From contig JAWUZG010000032.1 of NCBI GenBank assembly GCA_036785705.1, forward strand, positions 16,735,501 to 16,799,500: a stretch of DNA of 64,000 bases, in the 5' to 3' direction. The translations under genes were made by a program, and so were the position numbers. The first letter of the stretch is position 1; each line of letters begins with the position of its first letter. Positions 47,601-60,400 of this stretch are shown one piece after another. The stretch comes from Acanthornis magna (lineage: Eukaryota; Chordata; Aves; Passeriformes; Acanthizidae). The notes beneath the pieces are model-generated. The model saw only the letters and a program-made list of their open reading frames with translations, made no database searches and was not told the origin of the DNA.

Positions 47601-50600
47601 AATTATACAACCAATCAGCAATCTGACAATAAATCTTACCCCATAAATTGACATGAAATGTATCCAAATGATTAAAAACTTCTGTATTTCCCGCCAGTAA
47701 TTCCTACTACTAGTTTAGTACAAACACATCAATTGAACACCTCAGCCTAACATGAAACAGATATGAAAGTCAAGCAAAGCAGAGAAGCAGGAAGCTTAAA
47801 AAACCCCTACAGAACTGATTTACCTTATAAAAAAAAAGACCCACAATGTAAAAAGGCTGTAGAAACCTCAGACTTTTGTTCATTTTGTCCTTGACAAGTG
47901 CTTGCTCTTAGGAGATGGTGTCAATCATATAGATACATGGAAAGCACAAATATTCTTTAAAGACTGATGTCCTTAAGTCTTTCACTTTGAAAAAGGAATG
48001 AAATGTAAGTTATGAGCTCTTTCTCACAAAGAAACCCAAACAAAAAACTCTGATATTTCTAGGATTTCTTTGATGAAGATTAGCAGCTCTTAAGTAAAAA
48101 TCAATCCTACACTTTTAAACCGTTCTACATCGTAAAATAGCCAGGAAAAGGCAGCCCATTGCTTCTCCAAGCAGCCCAGCTTTAAAACAGGCCTTTAACT
48201 CTTATCTTTGTTAAATATTTGGAGATGTTTTGATCGTAAGCATTATAGCACAGGAATATGCATGTCCTGCAAAACTGGCAGGAATGCTCAGAAGAAGACA
48301 ATCTTTCCCTTTCATGGCACACCAAAAAAAAGTAAAAGTGCCTTTAGGACAGTGTTAGAAGAACATGGGCGATAAAAGGGGACATATTGGCAGCCCTGAC
48401 CATAGTGAGGATGTGTTCTGCACTAATGCCACATTGTCATAATATATTTCACTGTAGTTCCCTGCCCTCATGCACAGTAGTCTTCCTTAGTGGATGATTG
48501 AAGAGTTTAGTGGAAAGCCCAGTGAACAACAACACTGTGCATGCAAGACATGCAATTCTCTAAGGAACGTATTTGTCTAAACAAACCTTGAGCTAGAGAA
48601 CAAGCTAGAGAACACATTTTTCGGTCACAGCAACTTCCATACCAGAGTTCAACTTTCAGTATCTTCAGATAGTAGCAGAGTAGTTCAAAAGAATTTGCAA
48701 CCATTTTTCAGTAGTTATATGTTTTATTCCTTCCATAAGCCAAAAGGAAAAAAAATCACAAAGGTAAAAATTCCAGTTAGCTTTGCCCAAACTTTCCTAA
48801 TGCTCTTATGATAAGACTAATTCTGGAGAATTTAATCAAGTTATTAGTTTCTGAAAATGTGGAAGTAAAAGCAACATAGTTAAGCAGTTTGTACCACAGT
48901 GGTCACCACTAAAATTAAAACTAATCAATTCAATGCTTGAGATGCACAATTGATTAACTGGCAAATTCAAGAGATCCACACTTATTTTTCTCTTTCAGAC
49001 TATACTGAAAAAACAGGCTTCCACATAACCACTGATGAAGGTTTTCTGAAATGATGTTTCTGTGATTTACAAGTTTCACCTCAGTATTTTTTTTTTCTAA
49101 TTCTATACGAGAGAGAGAAGTTTAAACAGTGACTTCACCTTGAAGCTAATTTGTCTGGCAAGTTCTTTAGCCTCCTTGTCTGCCTGGCTTGACACGCTTC
49201 CAGATGTCAGTGGTAAGAGGGCTGTCTTCATAGATGTGCCACACATTTCACAACAGAAGTCTTGTGACCTGCCCACAAATGACATAGCTCAGAATAGCAT
49301 GTACTCACAATGTTCCTGTGTGCTTGTTTAAACAAACTATTTGCAGAACAATCCACAGAAAGACAAGTAGCTTAGAAATACTTCCCCCTGCCTCAAATCA
49401 CACTATCTTGAAAAAATATGTTGAGAATTATCTATACTACTAATACATATTCTCTCATGTCACTTAGGGAAGTATTAAAAACTGACTTATATATCACTAT
49501 TATTTATACCTTATTAATAATTTTTACCATTAAAATTTATTTTATATCTGCAGCAAATTTATAATACAAATTATAAAGATTTAACTATTATTACAAATGT
49601 TATATTGGACCCAGGAGCTTGCACCTCCAATCCAGGAATTTCAGCTTCTGCAAGAACAATACCTTCCCTCTCTTGCACACATTGTCTGTCTATAGGGCAC
49701 ACCACCAGCAGCTCTCCAGGCCAGTGAGGAACCACACAACCTTGGTAGCACAGTATCAAGACCAACTCACCCCACTGACTCACTCCTGTTATTGAATGCC
49801 ACTGAAAAGAGTCTGGTTCTGCCTTCTTTACAACTTCCTTTCAGATATTAGTACATATGGCTATGATCCCCTGAACCTTCTTTTCTCTAGGCTGAACACA
49901 TCCAGCTCTTTTATTATCTCCATGTATGAAACATGTTCCGGCCCTTCAATCACCTTTGCGGCACTGCACTGCATTTGCTCCAGAAGTCCTTATCTTTCTT
50001 GTACCCTGGCCTGGTCACAGCCCTGACCTGAACCCAGCACTGATGTCTCACCAGTGCTGAGTATTGATGTAGCATTACTTCCATTGACCTGCTGGAAATG
50101 CTTCTCCTCATACAACGCAGGATACCACTAGCCTTCTTTGCTGCAAGAGCACACTGCTGTCTCATAATCAGCTTGGTGTCTACTAGGACCTCCCCTTTCA
50201 AGCTCCTTTCCCGCTAGTCAGCTGGTGTTACTCCTCCCCAAGGGCAGGACCTTTCTCTGACATTCCTCCAGCCTATTGAGGGAGGCTCCTCTGGATGGCA
50301 GCACAAGCTTCTGGTGTATCAGCCACTCCTCCCAGTTTTGTATCACCTGCAAACTTGCTGAGGGTGCACCCTGTCCCAGCATGCAGGTCATTAATGACAC
50401 CGAATAGCACTGGCCCCAGTGTTGATGACAGGAATACACCAATAGCGACCAACCTGCAGTTGGACTGTGTTGCTTATCACAATCCTTTGAGCCAGGAAGC
50501 TCAGCCAGCTCTTAATCCACCTTACTGTCCCCACCTACCTAGCCTGTAGTTCATGACAGAGGATAAGGCAGGGAACACCAAAAGCCTTGCTGAAGTCCGT

Positions 50601-53600
50601 ATAAACAGCACCCACCATTTTCCTTTTCTCCACTAAGTTAATATTTTCATCATAGTCACAAACCTAATCTTAAGCTAGTTTCCTGAAAATCATTTAGAAG
50701 CAGTTGCTTCAGAATTTTGTCATCATTTCATTATTATTATTTACTTAAGGGCAATGATGTATCATTATTTTGGTTGTTTTCTCCCCCTCTTATACTTACT
50801 ATCAATTCCATCATACCCACTTTCGCTCCATGCTGCAATTAATACTGTATCACAATGTTAATTACATCTCCAAGCCTGAATTTCAGACAAACCTCTAATA
50901 TGACCACACAGCGCTGGAAGGAACAGAGCCCTCTCTGTATTTTGTATTTTGTTTGACTGCAAGTTCCAAGTTTACACAATACTCAGAGAAAAAAGGAACT
51001 ACATATACAAGGCATCAAACTTGTTTTACATTTGGAATAAATGCAAGAGAATAGACTGAAGTTGCTTATTTTCTACTCAATGCATTACCCTAAAAGTGAG
51101 TGAATATTTATGTACCTACAGTAACAAACTTAGCACTCACTTCTTTGCAAGCGCTCTTCTTTCTTCTGGTGTGTAATCTAGAGATCCTATTGCTCCTTCA
51201 CCTTTGGTTGGCATAAATCCAATGATGGCTAGTAAAGCTGTTCTTACTAAAATGGAAAAACAGATATAAACAAGGTGGCAGAAACAACAGATATACAATC
51301 TCATTCTACATTCAGAAAAGCTGCAGTTCTGACTGCAAAACTTCATTCTGCCAAGTCTGAATTTCATACAAGCAGCACTGGTTTGGGGGTTTTTTTGGTA
51401 AGGCCTTCTTAATTTTGTTTTAACATCACATTGTAAACAAAGAGAAGACCATCAGCCAACAGAGAAGAAAAAAAGGTAAGGCAGAACTAACATATAAAGG
51501 GGGGGGGAGGAGGCAGGGGGAAAGGAAGAGAATAAGAAGGTCCAGGGAAATTCTTCTTTTTGTGTGTTTTTTTCTATTAAGACATGAATTCTGCAATTTA
51601 GTGTACACATGCTCAGTGTTTTTCTTTTTTGCAAAGTATTGCAGAATTTGTTCCTTTTATGTCATCATAATAGGGGAAGGAGCTCACTTAAAGTATTAAT
51701 AACTGCTTCCAACAGAATTGCCATCTGAAGCATCTCTTTTGACAACACCCATACTTGGATTCTGTTTTACAGAAGCAATGAAACTTAAGAATTCAAGACA
51801 CTTTGCTAATAGATTTGGTAAACAAATATCATATCAAAATAAGTACCACAGAAAAGAGATAGGATATTTACAACTCCTACTTAGAAACACAGTGTTTTCT
51901 ACTGTTTAAAAGAACATAAGAGACTTAACAAAAGTTGAAGAGCGGTCTGCTAGAAAACTCCAAAGATTTTACCAACGTATTTTAAAAGCGAAACTGATAT
52001 GTAAAGAAATAATTGATGTACTGTACTCAGCAAAACTAAAATTACTTAAACAGAAGCATATTGCCTGGATGAACTGTGCCAACTCAATTTCTGTGATAAC
52101 AGTATTTTAAAAAATAAAGATAGAGAAGATTGAGTTATTCTGAACTCAGACCACTATCTTTCCTCTTGAGTGCTCAGAAGCACAGCATTAGAATTGAAAA
52201 CTCCCCTCTGTTAATATTCAAGCTGGCTCTAGTGATCATACAAAAACAGGGTAAAGTAACAGCATTTATTTTCGTAAGATCAATTTTTTAAAAAAAACAC
52301 AAATAATATTCTAAGTAGTTTGAGAATTCTTAATGCTTATGCATCCAAGTAAAGAAGAGCATACCATTACCCCTCAGTTTCTCAACCCTGACATTTACTT
52401 AATATAATTTCCAAATCCTATTTTGCTCTTTCATGACTTTATCTTTGACAAATTCTCCCATAATTTTACACCCTCAAAGTCTGTCTCCTTTTCCATTATA
52501 AACATTCTCCAAGAGATTTGTTTAGTTTAAGGAACAAATTGTTTGATGGGAGTAACATTTTCCAAATAATTGTTACTTACTACTCCAGGAAGGCTGCCAT
52601 GTTTCAGGATGATGCCCTGAGATGCTTAAACAAATTTTCTTCCCCACTTCAAACCTGCCATTTGCCTTCAAAGGAAGAAGGAGAATATAATAAAACATGC
52701 TAGAAGTTAACTTGAGTTTTGGTAAAAGTTATAAAAATCATGACCAAAAGAATTCCATATGCAAACAATATGTGATAATTATATTACTGCCAACCTCACA
52801 AAATTGGTATTCGGCTTGCTGAACAAAGAACTCTGTCATCTGACTCTATTAATGCATGAAGAAAACCTTCTATAAAACTATGTACAAAGTTTGCCCCAAA
52901 CTACAGGTCTGCTTTCCTACATCTGAGCAATGCTTTCAACAGAAACCAAGAGAGCCCATGGGGAGAGCAGAAGGTTAGACAACCACATCAGCAAATTTAT
53001 TCCTCCCAGAGGAAAAAACTCCATTTACTCAGTGTAAAGGTTCACGCAATTAAAGATTACCAAAATCATCTTGGAAGACGTTGGATCTTCAATTGTAATG
53101 TACTATGCCACCTTTCTTACAAAAATAACATTATGTTAAATGCCAAGAATCTCTCTCTCTCTCTCTCCACCTGTGATAAAACTGATGACATAAAAAGGAA
53201 AAACTAGCAAGCAAGCTTACTTACCGTCAGCAAAATAATGCTGGGTGGTTTCATGGGATATTCAGGTGGTAGCACAATTCGTCCATGATAAATCCCTCCA
53301 TCAAAATCTGAATCTGGAGGGCCTCTAACAGTGAAGTGCCATTCAAAGAGATTATCCTAAAATTCCCCCATGAATGGAAAGGGGAGGGGGAGAAAAAAAA
53401 ATAGAAGGGTTCATCACAGAAATAGACAACTCAATGCCATTTTCTTGAAGAAGGACAGGCTGAAGAAACAGTGCACAGCAGGAGTTTTAAGAAGCCAAAA
53501 TCAAATGGAGAGTTAAGAGAACACAGCACTAAGGATAAAACATTGTAACTTTCTGGTAATTTTCTTACGCAATAATTCACTGAAACCCTCAAACTCATTA

Positions 53601-55119
53601 TCCAAATTCTTTACTCTAGCGGTATAAATTATGATGAGTTTTATTACCCTACAGATGGAAAACTGAGTCAATTAAGAGAAAACTGGATCTTTGCCTCAGT
53701 GAACAACAATTTCTGGAGAAGCAAGTGGAGACCTACACCAAGAAAGAACACTAATGACAGCCTCCCCAAAGCTCCTCCCATGCCCAGGTCAACACAGGGA
53801 CTTGACTCACACCCTGGAGAATTTCCATTCTCCCTTTTCCACTAACAATTTTGAATCAGCCACTGTGCCTTATTGCACAACAGGTACACTTTGCAATTTA
53901 GGGTATTATTTTCATTGGACATATAAGCAACTTCTCTTTAAACATTATTTCTTTGGGGTTTTGAGCTGGGCTTTGTGTATCAGAACTTGTGTTGCCAACA
54001 ACTTCCTAAATATTTACAAGCAGAACAACTCCTACTGTTATGACAGGAGTCCAAATGAGGCTTGCTGTCAGTGAATGAGATCCCTCTGCTAATGCTAAAC
54101 ACTGATATTACAGCGTTGGGACTGCCCACCTAGTTACAACTTTTCAAGTACAGGAGATAACTGTCAAGATTTCCAGCATTTCCCTTCATCTGCCACTGTT
54201 CTCTTCCCAGTGAGACACTGTTCTAATCCAGAAATAAGTCCTTCATGTAGATTACAAATAAAAGCAAGAATTAAACCTTACATTTCATCAAAGGGAGGGG
54301 AAACAAGGTACAGATAAAAACTAGTAGACAGTAAGGTATATTTTATACCACCTAGGAACATGCATTATTATGTGAGCATGTTAAGCATGTCACACATTTC
54401 TGTGAACAGCTAAAAATCAAGCCTCCCAACTGAATACCACAGGACGCTGCCCTTTTTAATTAATCCAGTAAAATCAGAAGGGATTTCCATTTAAGCTTCT
54501 AACCACCAGAACTTCATTGTCCTCTCAGCCCAAAAACTTAACTGGGTGTTTAGACAAGAAGCTAATCCTTAAGTGAAATCCCTCTCTCTTACATCCAGAA
54601 TTGCACACATTTATGCTTTTCACAGGTTTGCCTAAATGCAAAACAGCAATCCTCAGAGATCACTTTGGGTTAAGTGTTTCAGTGATCAACTCAGCAACTG
54701 AGCCAGACGTCAAGTTCGGGTGTAAATATATGGACTTAAATATTATGTCTTTTCATATACTTGGGAAGGAGATGGGGGAATAAACACATCCATGCTATAA
54801 AACTACTCAGGTGCAATGTAACACTGTTATTATGTAATTGTACCAAAAACCTGTAACTACAAGACCATTGAAATTGAATTCTGCTGCTGATTTCCATCGT
54901 AGGGGGAAAAAAAAAAAGGTTTGTTAGTATTTAAATATGTACATTTAAAATATATATTCATTTTAGAGAAGTATATATTAATTAAGAGCATATATGAATA
55001 AAACTGCCTAATTACAAGCTCTTCCAAACATATAGAGAAACAAACCTCCAAAGGCTGTGCATGATAATGATCTGTAGGATCCTTCAGTTCCGCAGCCTCT
55101 TTCATCAAACGTTTGACAG
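38365..55119 (-). CDS. UBE2J1: Ubiquitin-conjugating enzyme E2 J1, exons 2-8 (5' partial)
   Basis: Exons, in transcript order: 55119-55046, 53356-53225, 52665-52581, 51246-51141, 49268-49139, 45458-45327 and 38637-38365. All are GT-AG and in phase. With an expected exon 1 of ten codons plus one base, the protein is about 320 residues; the human one is 318. UBE2J1 (Ubc6e) is a tail-anchored ER E2 that works with ER-membrane ligases in ER-associated degradation. The UBC fold spans exons 2-5, with the catalytic Cys at human-equivalent position 91 in KKICLSISGHH. Like other Ubc6-type E2s, it lacks the classical HPN motif. A linker follows, with Ser184 in ARQISF (the stress-kinase site in mammals), then a Ser/Gln-rich region and a C-terminal membrane helix. 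The gene lies upstream of GABRR2 on the same strand. Confidence 0.96.
38638..45326 (-). other. UBE2J1: UBE2J1 intron 7 (6.7 kb)
   Basis: AT-rich intron with a GATA/GACA microsatellite at 40737-40768. No exon, RNA gene or recognisable mobile element was seen, and there are very few open frames between 39500 and 45300. Confidence 0.8.
40737..40768. repeat. GATA/GACA microsatellite
   Basis: Tandem GATA units shift to GACA units and back to GATA. Confidence 0.9.
45327..45458 (-). CDS. UBE2J1: UBE2J1 exon 7: variable linker
   Basis: 132 bases (44 codons, phase 0 at both ends) between TCTTGTAG and GTATGG. It starts AEVNSSRRSD and contains GLNHSAASHEPQQD. AEVNSS and LNHS match the mammalian protein, and the rest is diverged, as expected for the disordered linker between the catalytic domain and the tail anchor. 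It is not visible as an open frame from ATG. Confidence 0.9.
45459..49138 (-). other. UBE2J1: UBE2J1 intron 6 (3.7 kb)
   Basis: The intron contains a CR1 3' fragment (46721-46970) and a short poly(A) run near 46273. Nothing else was recognised. Confidence 0.8.
46721..46970 (-). mobile_element. CR1 LINE fragment
   Basis: The plus strand reads TTTAGACTGGAATGGACCTC and TAGATGTCCCTGGTAC, then TTCCACAGCCTCTCTGAG and AGCCTGCTGCAGCATTTGAC. This is the reverse complement of an older CR1 3' region, 5'-truncated. Confidence 0.8.
49139..49268 (-). CDS. UBE2J1: UBE2J1 exon 6
   Basis: 130 bases between GGGCAG and GTGAAG. One base completes Lys143, followed by SQDFCCEMCGTSMKTALLPL, then TSGSVSSQADKEAKELARQI and SFK. 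The CCxxCG pattern and the ARQISFK segment, holding the equivalent of human Ser184, are conserved. Confidence 0.96.
49785..50700 (-). mobile_element. CR1 LINE fragment, about 0.9 kb
   Basis: The plus strand contains CTTCTTTTCTCTAGGCTGAA and TGCTGCAAGAGCACACTGCT, then CTGCAAACTTGCTGAGGGTG and AAAGCCTTGCTGAAGTCCGT. These are landmarks of the 3' half of avian CR1 read in reverse complement. The copy is degraded and has no intact reverse transcriptase frame. It lies in intron 5, in the same sense as the gene. Confidence 0.88.
51141..51246 (-). CDS. UBE2J1: UBE2J1 exon 5
   Basis: 106 bases between ATTTTAG and GTGAGT. A split Ile codon is followed by RTALLAIIGFMPTKGEGAIG, then SLDYTPEERRALAK and a split Lys. 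This is the C-terminal part of the UBC fold and is essentially identical to mammalian UBE2J1. Confidence 0.97.
51247..52580 (-). other. UBE2J1: UBE2J1 intron 4 (1.3 kb)
   Basis: Intronic sequence with a G-rich run on the plus strand near 51500 (GGGGGGGGAGG). No gene or named repeat was seen. Confidence 0.8.
52581..52665 (-). CDS. UBE2J1: UBE2J1 exon 4: catalytic cysteine
   Basis: 85 bases between TTTGAAG and GTAAGT. It encodes ANGRFEVGKKICLSISGHHP and ETWQPSWS plus one base of the next codon. The Cys of KKICLS is the active-site residue (human Cys91). It was located by homology; no ATG frame reveals it. Confidence 0.97.
52666..53224 (-). other. UBE2J1: UBE2J1 intron 3 (0.56 kb)
   Basis: Short intron with a CT dinucleotide run at about 53151-53168. 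Nothing else was seen. Confidence 0.85.
53225..53356 (-). CDS. UBE2J1: UBE2J1 exon 3: UBC fold
   Basis: 132 bases (44 codons, phase 0) between ATTTTAG and GTAAGT. It starts DNLFEWHFTVRGPPDSDFDG, continues GIYHGRIVLPPEYPMKPPSI, and ends ILLT. The F.G..Y.G.I..P.EYP..PP pattern is the core E2 signature. Confidence 0.97.
53357..55045 (-). other. UBE2J1: UBE2J1 intron 2 (1.7 kb)
   Basis: No exon, RNA gene or named repeat was seen. The plus-strand open frame at 53754-54074 matches nothing I know. Confidence 0.8.
55046..55119 (-). CDS. UBE2J1: UBE2J1 exon 2
   Basis: 74 bases between TTCTCAG and GTTTGT. Two bases complete the Ala codon begun in exon 1, followed by VKRLMKEAAELKDPTDHYHA and QPLE, the N-terminal helix of the E2 fold. 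The donor and acceptor agree with the phases of the neighbouring exons. Confidence 0.97.
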
Positions 55120-56689
55120 CTGAGAAAAAAAGAAAGCATAAGACATAAAAATGAAGAAAATAAATTAATATGCATTGCATAGAAAAATACATAAAACATT
55201 ACTTGAAGAACTCTTTTCAACTAACTAATCTTTTCCAGCATATGCCAGCTTCTTCACTGGAGTTCATAATTCAAGACACAATATAAATTACTTAAAATGA
55301 ATAAACCTTAAAAAGAGTTATACAAGCATAAAGTTATGAAAAATATCTTACATGTTCACAGAGTTTCTCAACACTGAGCACTGGGACTGAAGGAGTTTTA
55401 TATTAATAATCGTACCAGACAGGAGGAGAAACACGCATATCATTAATAGAGTTTCAGACTACAAGATGTACAAGGCTAACAACCTCAATATTTTATGGAA
55501 ACGGACATCATGTGCATCTTTAACAACTGCTGAAAAGCTTTATCCTGACACCTCCCATGACAATTACATGACTACTTCTCTAGTTGTTCAAAGCGAGGTC
55601 ACAGTAACACTTGAGAGAAACCAATACATCACCAGTAAGAGCAGATGAAGTTTTATATTAGATTTGAAAACACATACGTCCAGCCACAAAAATTTACTCA
55701 AGGCCTCTGCAGTTTGAACCTGCCACTGAGTGTGAACACCCAGGTATTTTCCTATCATAACTTCAGGATAGTCATTAATAACCTTCTCCAATCTCTACTT
55801 CAGAAATACCAGCACCATCTGTATTTTCTGCATCGCCTTCTTCTGGCCACTTTTGTAAGCTCTGTTACATCACTTGTACTTCCAGGTGCCCTCACGTATA
55901 CCATACATTGATGCCTAATAAAAAGCTCTAACTTCCATGCAGAGGAATCTTCCTTCCAATCTACTGTGAAAATTTTTTTTCCTCCTTCACACTTTTGGAC
56001 AGCTATAAACAGCAGCCCAAAGTTTGAGAATTTCACTTTTTACAATCCAAAAAGAAAACCGATTCTATGGAAATTTGCTACTGCCAGTTACCCCAGTTAC
56101 GCTGCTGCACTGGGAAGGTGTCAATTAAACATTCTACAGATCCCATCAGATCACGTCACAGGTAGCAGAATTTGAGCAGTTCTGAATAAAAGTTTGTCGC
56201 TTTCATCTTCATTAAGGCTTACCAGTTCATTAGAGAGGAATAATAAGAAAACCAGTCTGGACCAGAAAAGGCTTTGGACCCAGCATTGCTTCACAGCCAA
56301 CAAGCCTGCACACTTGCCTTCAGAAGAAGAATGGCATGCACCAGGATGAGCTAATTTAGGAGTGAACATCCCGTGAAGGAAAAGGGTGGCCATGAGAAAA
56401 CACAGAATGTACGTAACAAAGCCTAATAAAGACAGAGCAGTCATGGACAAGACAGAAAACTGTTACTGAGATTTCACAGTTGAGGGACCAAGACAGAAAA
56501 GAAATACAGTCCCCCACAACAGCATCATCTGCAGTCACCCATGTTCACTGAGGGAAAGCTATTAGAGCAAAATATTATTTCACTCTTGGGGCATGAATTA
56601 CAGCAAAATCTAACTTAGCTCTTGTATACCACAGAGATAATTCGCTTGTAAGACGTTTTCAGTATTAAGCAACCCAGGACATCTTAAAA

Positions 56690-57035
56690 ATCTATCAGGT
56701 GACCTAATTTCAGCTTTCCAGTACCTCAAGAATAATGGGACAGGGACTTTTACAGGAACATGTAGCAACAGGACAGGGAGAATGGCTTCAAACTGAAAAA
56801 GAGTAGGTTTAGATTAGGTATTAGGAGGAATTTCTTTTGTGTGAGAGTGGTGAGGTGCTGGAAACAAGTTATCTAGCAAAGTTGTGAATGCCCCTTCCCT
56901 GGAGGTGTTCCAGGCCAGGTTGGATGGAGCTCTGAGCAACCTGGTCTAGTGAAAGATGACCCTGCCCATGAAAGTGGGATTGGAACTAGGTGATTTTTAA
57001 GGTGCCTTCCAACTTAAGCCCATCCATGATTCTAA
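56690..57035 (+). mobile_element. CR1 LINE fragment, first of a tandem pair
   Basis: Plus-strand landmarks are CTTTCCAGTACCTCAAGA, GGTTTAGATTAGGTATTAGG, TTCCAGGCCAGGTTGGATGG and CCATGATTCTAAG. These follow the sense orientation of the CR1 3' end. It is 5'-truncated. Confidence 0.88.
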
Positions 57036-57039
57036 GTAG

Positions 57040-57435
57040 CCCATGTGTATAAAGAAAGGCTGAGAGCTGGGGTTGCTCAGCCTGAAGAAGAGAAGGCTCC
57101 AGGGAGACCTTACTGTGACCTTTCAATACCTAAAAGATGCTTATGAGAAAGAAGAAACTTTTTACCACAGCCTGTAGTGACAAGACAAGAGGCAATGGTT
57201 TTAAACTCAGAGTAGGTTTAGATTGGGCATATGAAAGGAATTCTCGACAGCGACAGCGATGAGGCACTGGAACAAGTTGCCCAGAGAAGTTGTGAATGCC
57301 TCATCCCTGGAAGCATTGAAGGTCAAGTTGGACAGAGCTCTGAGCTGTAATCTAGCTGAAGGTGTCCCTGACTGAGGCAGAGAGGCTGAACTAGATGACC
57401 TTTAAAGATCCCTGACAACCCAAACCATTCTGTAT
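57040..57435 (+). mobile_element. CR1 LINE fragment, second of a tandem pair
   Basis: Plus-strand landmarks are GCTCAGCCTGAAGAAGAGAA, GGTTTAGATTGGGCATATGA, GGTCAAGTTGGACAGAGCTC and CAACCCAAACCATTCTGTAT. It is again sense-oriented CR1 3' sequence, starting directly after the first copy, and differs enough to be a separate insertion. Confidence 0.88.
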
Positions 57436-60400
57436 TTCTCTTCCCACATTGCTGAAAAATGCCAGTTGAGAGACTGCAAAGAAAAGCCTGGAATGATAAA
57501 GGTTCATTCTGAGAATGTGTGATCCAGTGAAGAAAGCATGAAACTGTTTCTTCTTGAAGCACTGCTGCAGTATTCATGAATACAGTTCCTCCTTTGGGAA
57601 CCGAAAACTGAGATGGAAGAAACAAGCATAATTCACAAAGTCTGCCTGCAACAAGTTACGGTATTTCAGCCCACTTAAGTCACACTGAGTCACTGAGAAA
57701 ACATTTGGCAATGGCAATTCTGAAAAATCAGAACGGTTTGGGCCCATTTGAAATAAAGAATCGCAAAATGTCAACAAAATCAAAGAGTATCACTAATTCA
57801 GTCAAAAGAAGAAAAGTCAAGACATTGAATTTGTCTAAGACAGGTTTCGGAGACAAAATAATCAAGTTATTTTTAATGTGGCATAACCAGCAGCATGAAA
57901 AATAACCATGCTTTCACAGATACACTCAACAACACATTATCAATGTTCATCAAAATTAAATCCTGAGGAAATTAAGTTTCTGGACTAGAGAGCATAGGAG
58001 AGTTCCCGCCCAGCAGGAGGTGTGGGAGCTCTTACTGCTCTGCGGAGGAAAGACAGAATGCTACAGGTCAGAGGCTCTGCCTGACCACCTGCCTCTTGTA
58101 TTACACTGAACTTAGCACAATTTTCTGAAAAGCAAAATATGGATATTAAAAATCTGACAATCGAATTCAAAGCCATCAGCTTGCTTTAGGATTAAGTGGT
58201 GGTGGAATAACAATTAATGAGCAAAATCCGTACAATATATGCATACATTTATTTGTAGATTTATTTCTGCCAGAAACTGTCCAGTCAAATTCCACTTTTA
58301 TAATCATTTACTTTAAGCTACCCTGAAACTTCACACAACTGCTTCTCTTGCATATATCTGCAAGTCACATTAAAGTACCCCTGCCATGTGCCCACCTGGA
58401 CAAGTCCATACCTTGCGGCTGGGGAAACCTTCTGGACACAGAAAATGCAAGTGATCAGTCTTTGTAAATGTCAGTATTACTGCTTAAAGGGATGACAGGA
58501 TTTGAACTTTGATGGTGTTCTCCTAGTAAATGATTATACCTTTTCTTTTTAAACAATAAAAAAGGGTTGTGCATGACAGTATCTTCCTCAAATGGATAGC
58601 AACCCTTTCATTCTGAAATTAATTCTCAAACTGAATTTTCAGTTCTGCTGTTTGAAAAAGAAAGTACATAATGAACAAATAAATAATAGAAACCTAAAAC
58701 AGCTGGTATAAAGGTAGAGATCTCTCAGTCTTTCAAGCTGATTTATCTAATCTGGGAAAAGAGGAATAAAACAACCTGACAGCTTTTACTGCTTTGGCAA
58801 GTGTTTCCTACCTTTTTATTTATGGCTGCTATTCTTCCTTTTTTCACTTTAAACAAGATTTAGAGGTCTACTCAGGAGAAACACAGAAGAAGCAGTAATT
58901 TTTCCCTATGACTTTGCTGACCAAAACAGCACAAGTAAGGATGCAATTTATTTATTGAATACAGGTTTTCCAATCAAAGTAAAACTCTCATAAAACCCTT
59001 CATCTCAGAGAAACTTCTATAACTATTCAATACACTTTAAATATTAGTAAAACACAAGTCATCTTTGTTATGCATCTGTCTATTAATGAGGCTACTATCT
59101 ACAATTAAGAAAAATATTAGACAACAATAATAGAAATATTTTTTAAAAATTGAAATCATACAAACCATGTGAGACAAGCATCAAGTCCCTTCAATTATAT
59201 GCATGTGTCATGGATAACATTGTGGGAGGGTCTTCTTAAATCCAGCTGGCTTTGTTTTCTTCCCCCCCCCCTTCCCTCTACACCTGACCTTTGAGCCAAG
59301 GGTGCCTGACCCATGGCTGGTGTAACTATCAAGTGAGTTCAGAGGTCACAGTGCAGAGTCACCTGCTGAATCACCAGTCCCCACAGCAGCCCAAAGCACC
59401 TGGGAACCCAAACAGCACTGGGATTCAAAAGAAAATCCCATTTACTAAAGGTACGTTTAAATTTCATGAAAGGGAAAAATAAAAGCGAATCACACTGTCA
59501 GTAGTTTAATTGCATAAAGAATGGATCACATAATTTAAAAAAATCAGGATTAAGTTTATGTGTATAGTACACAGGGTTTGTTGTCTAAGATGACAACACT
59601 TGATGAGCTTTGACATTTTAAGTTAAAAAAAAAAGAACCAACACATTAAGTCATGCGGTCACTGAAGCAGGTAAGAAAACATATTTAAAGCAAAGAGTCA
59701 TAGCAGACTGAAGAGTTATGAAATGCTTTTACAGTAGCTCTTTGATATGGAAAATAGTATTTTTTCCTTTTTTTCTTCCTGTATTCTCTGGAGAATGGTT
59801 TATTAAATCTAAACATACAGCAACTCTAACAGGTTCACAGCAACCTGTACACTGTGTCACAGTATCACCTGTATGTCATCTGTTCCTCGTGGATGTGATT
59901 CTGGACAGCTTAGAACCTGTGAATGATGTGTGATCATTCATGAACTAAAAACAACAGAAGAGAGGAAAAGGGAGCTTGAGACAAGTACTCTGAAATATCA
60001 ATTACAATCATTTTGCAGAACAGAGTGTTAAATGATACCTACTCTAGAAATTAACCCAAGTTACCATATTTTTAAGTGAGCTCTATATCACTAGTGCTCT
60101 TCTCCTCCAACTCTGCGTTCCTTCTGTTTGTTCATTATGCCCCTATCTTAACCCTTCTGAGTTCCTATCTATCTTCAAATAGATTTTTGAGTTCCTGTAC
60201 ATATTTTTGTATGTTATTCCACAAAAATGTGACTATAGTCTCATAAAAATTTGCATAGCAGTTTATAGTAACTTAATTTTAAATCAAGACTACAAATAAA
60301 GTTTCATTAGGACCCAGATACCTGATCTTTCTTCACTTAAAAAAAAGCTCAAACAAAATCCCAGTCACATCCAAAAATAAAATCCCTGAAAGACAGACAA

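Noticed and set aside
50295..50549. Short plus-strand frame read as a gene
   Set aside because: The region is reverse-complement CR1 sequence; the frame is antisense to an inactive LINE fragment.
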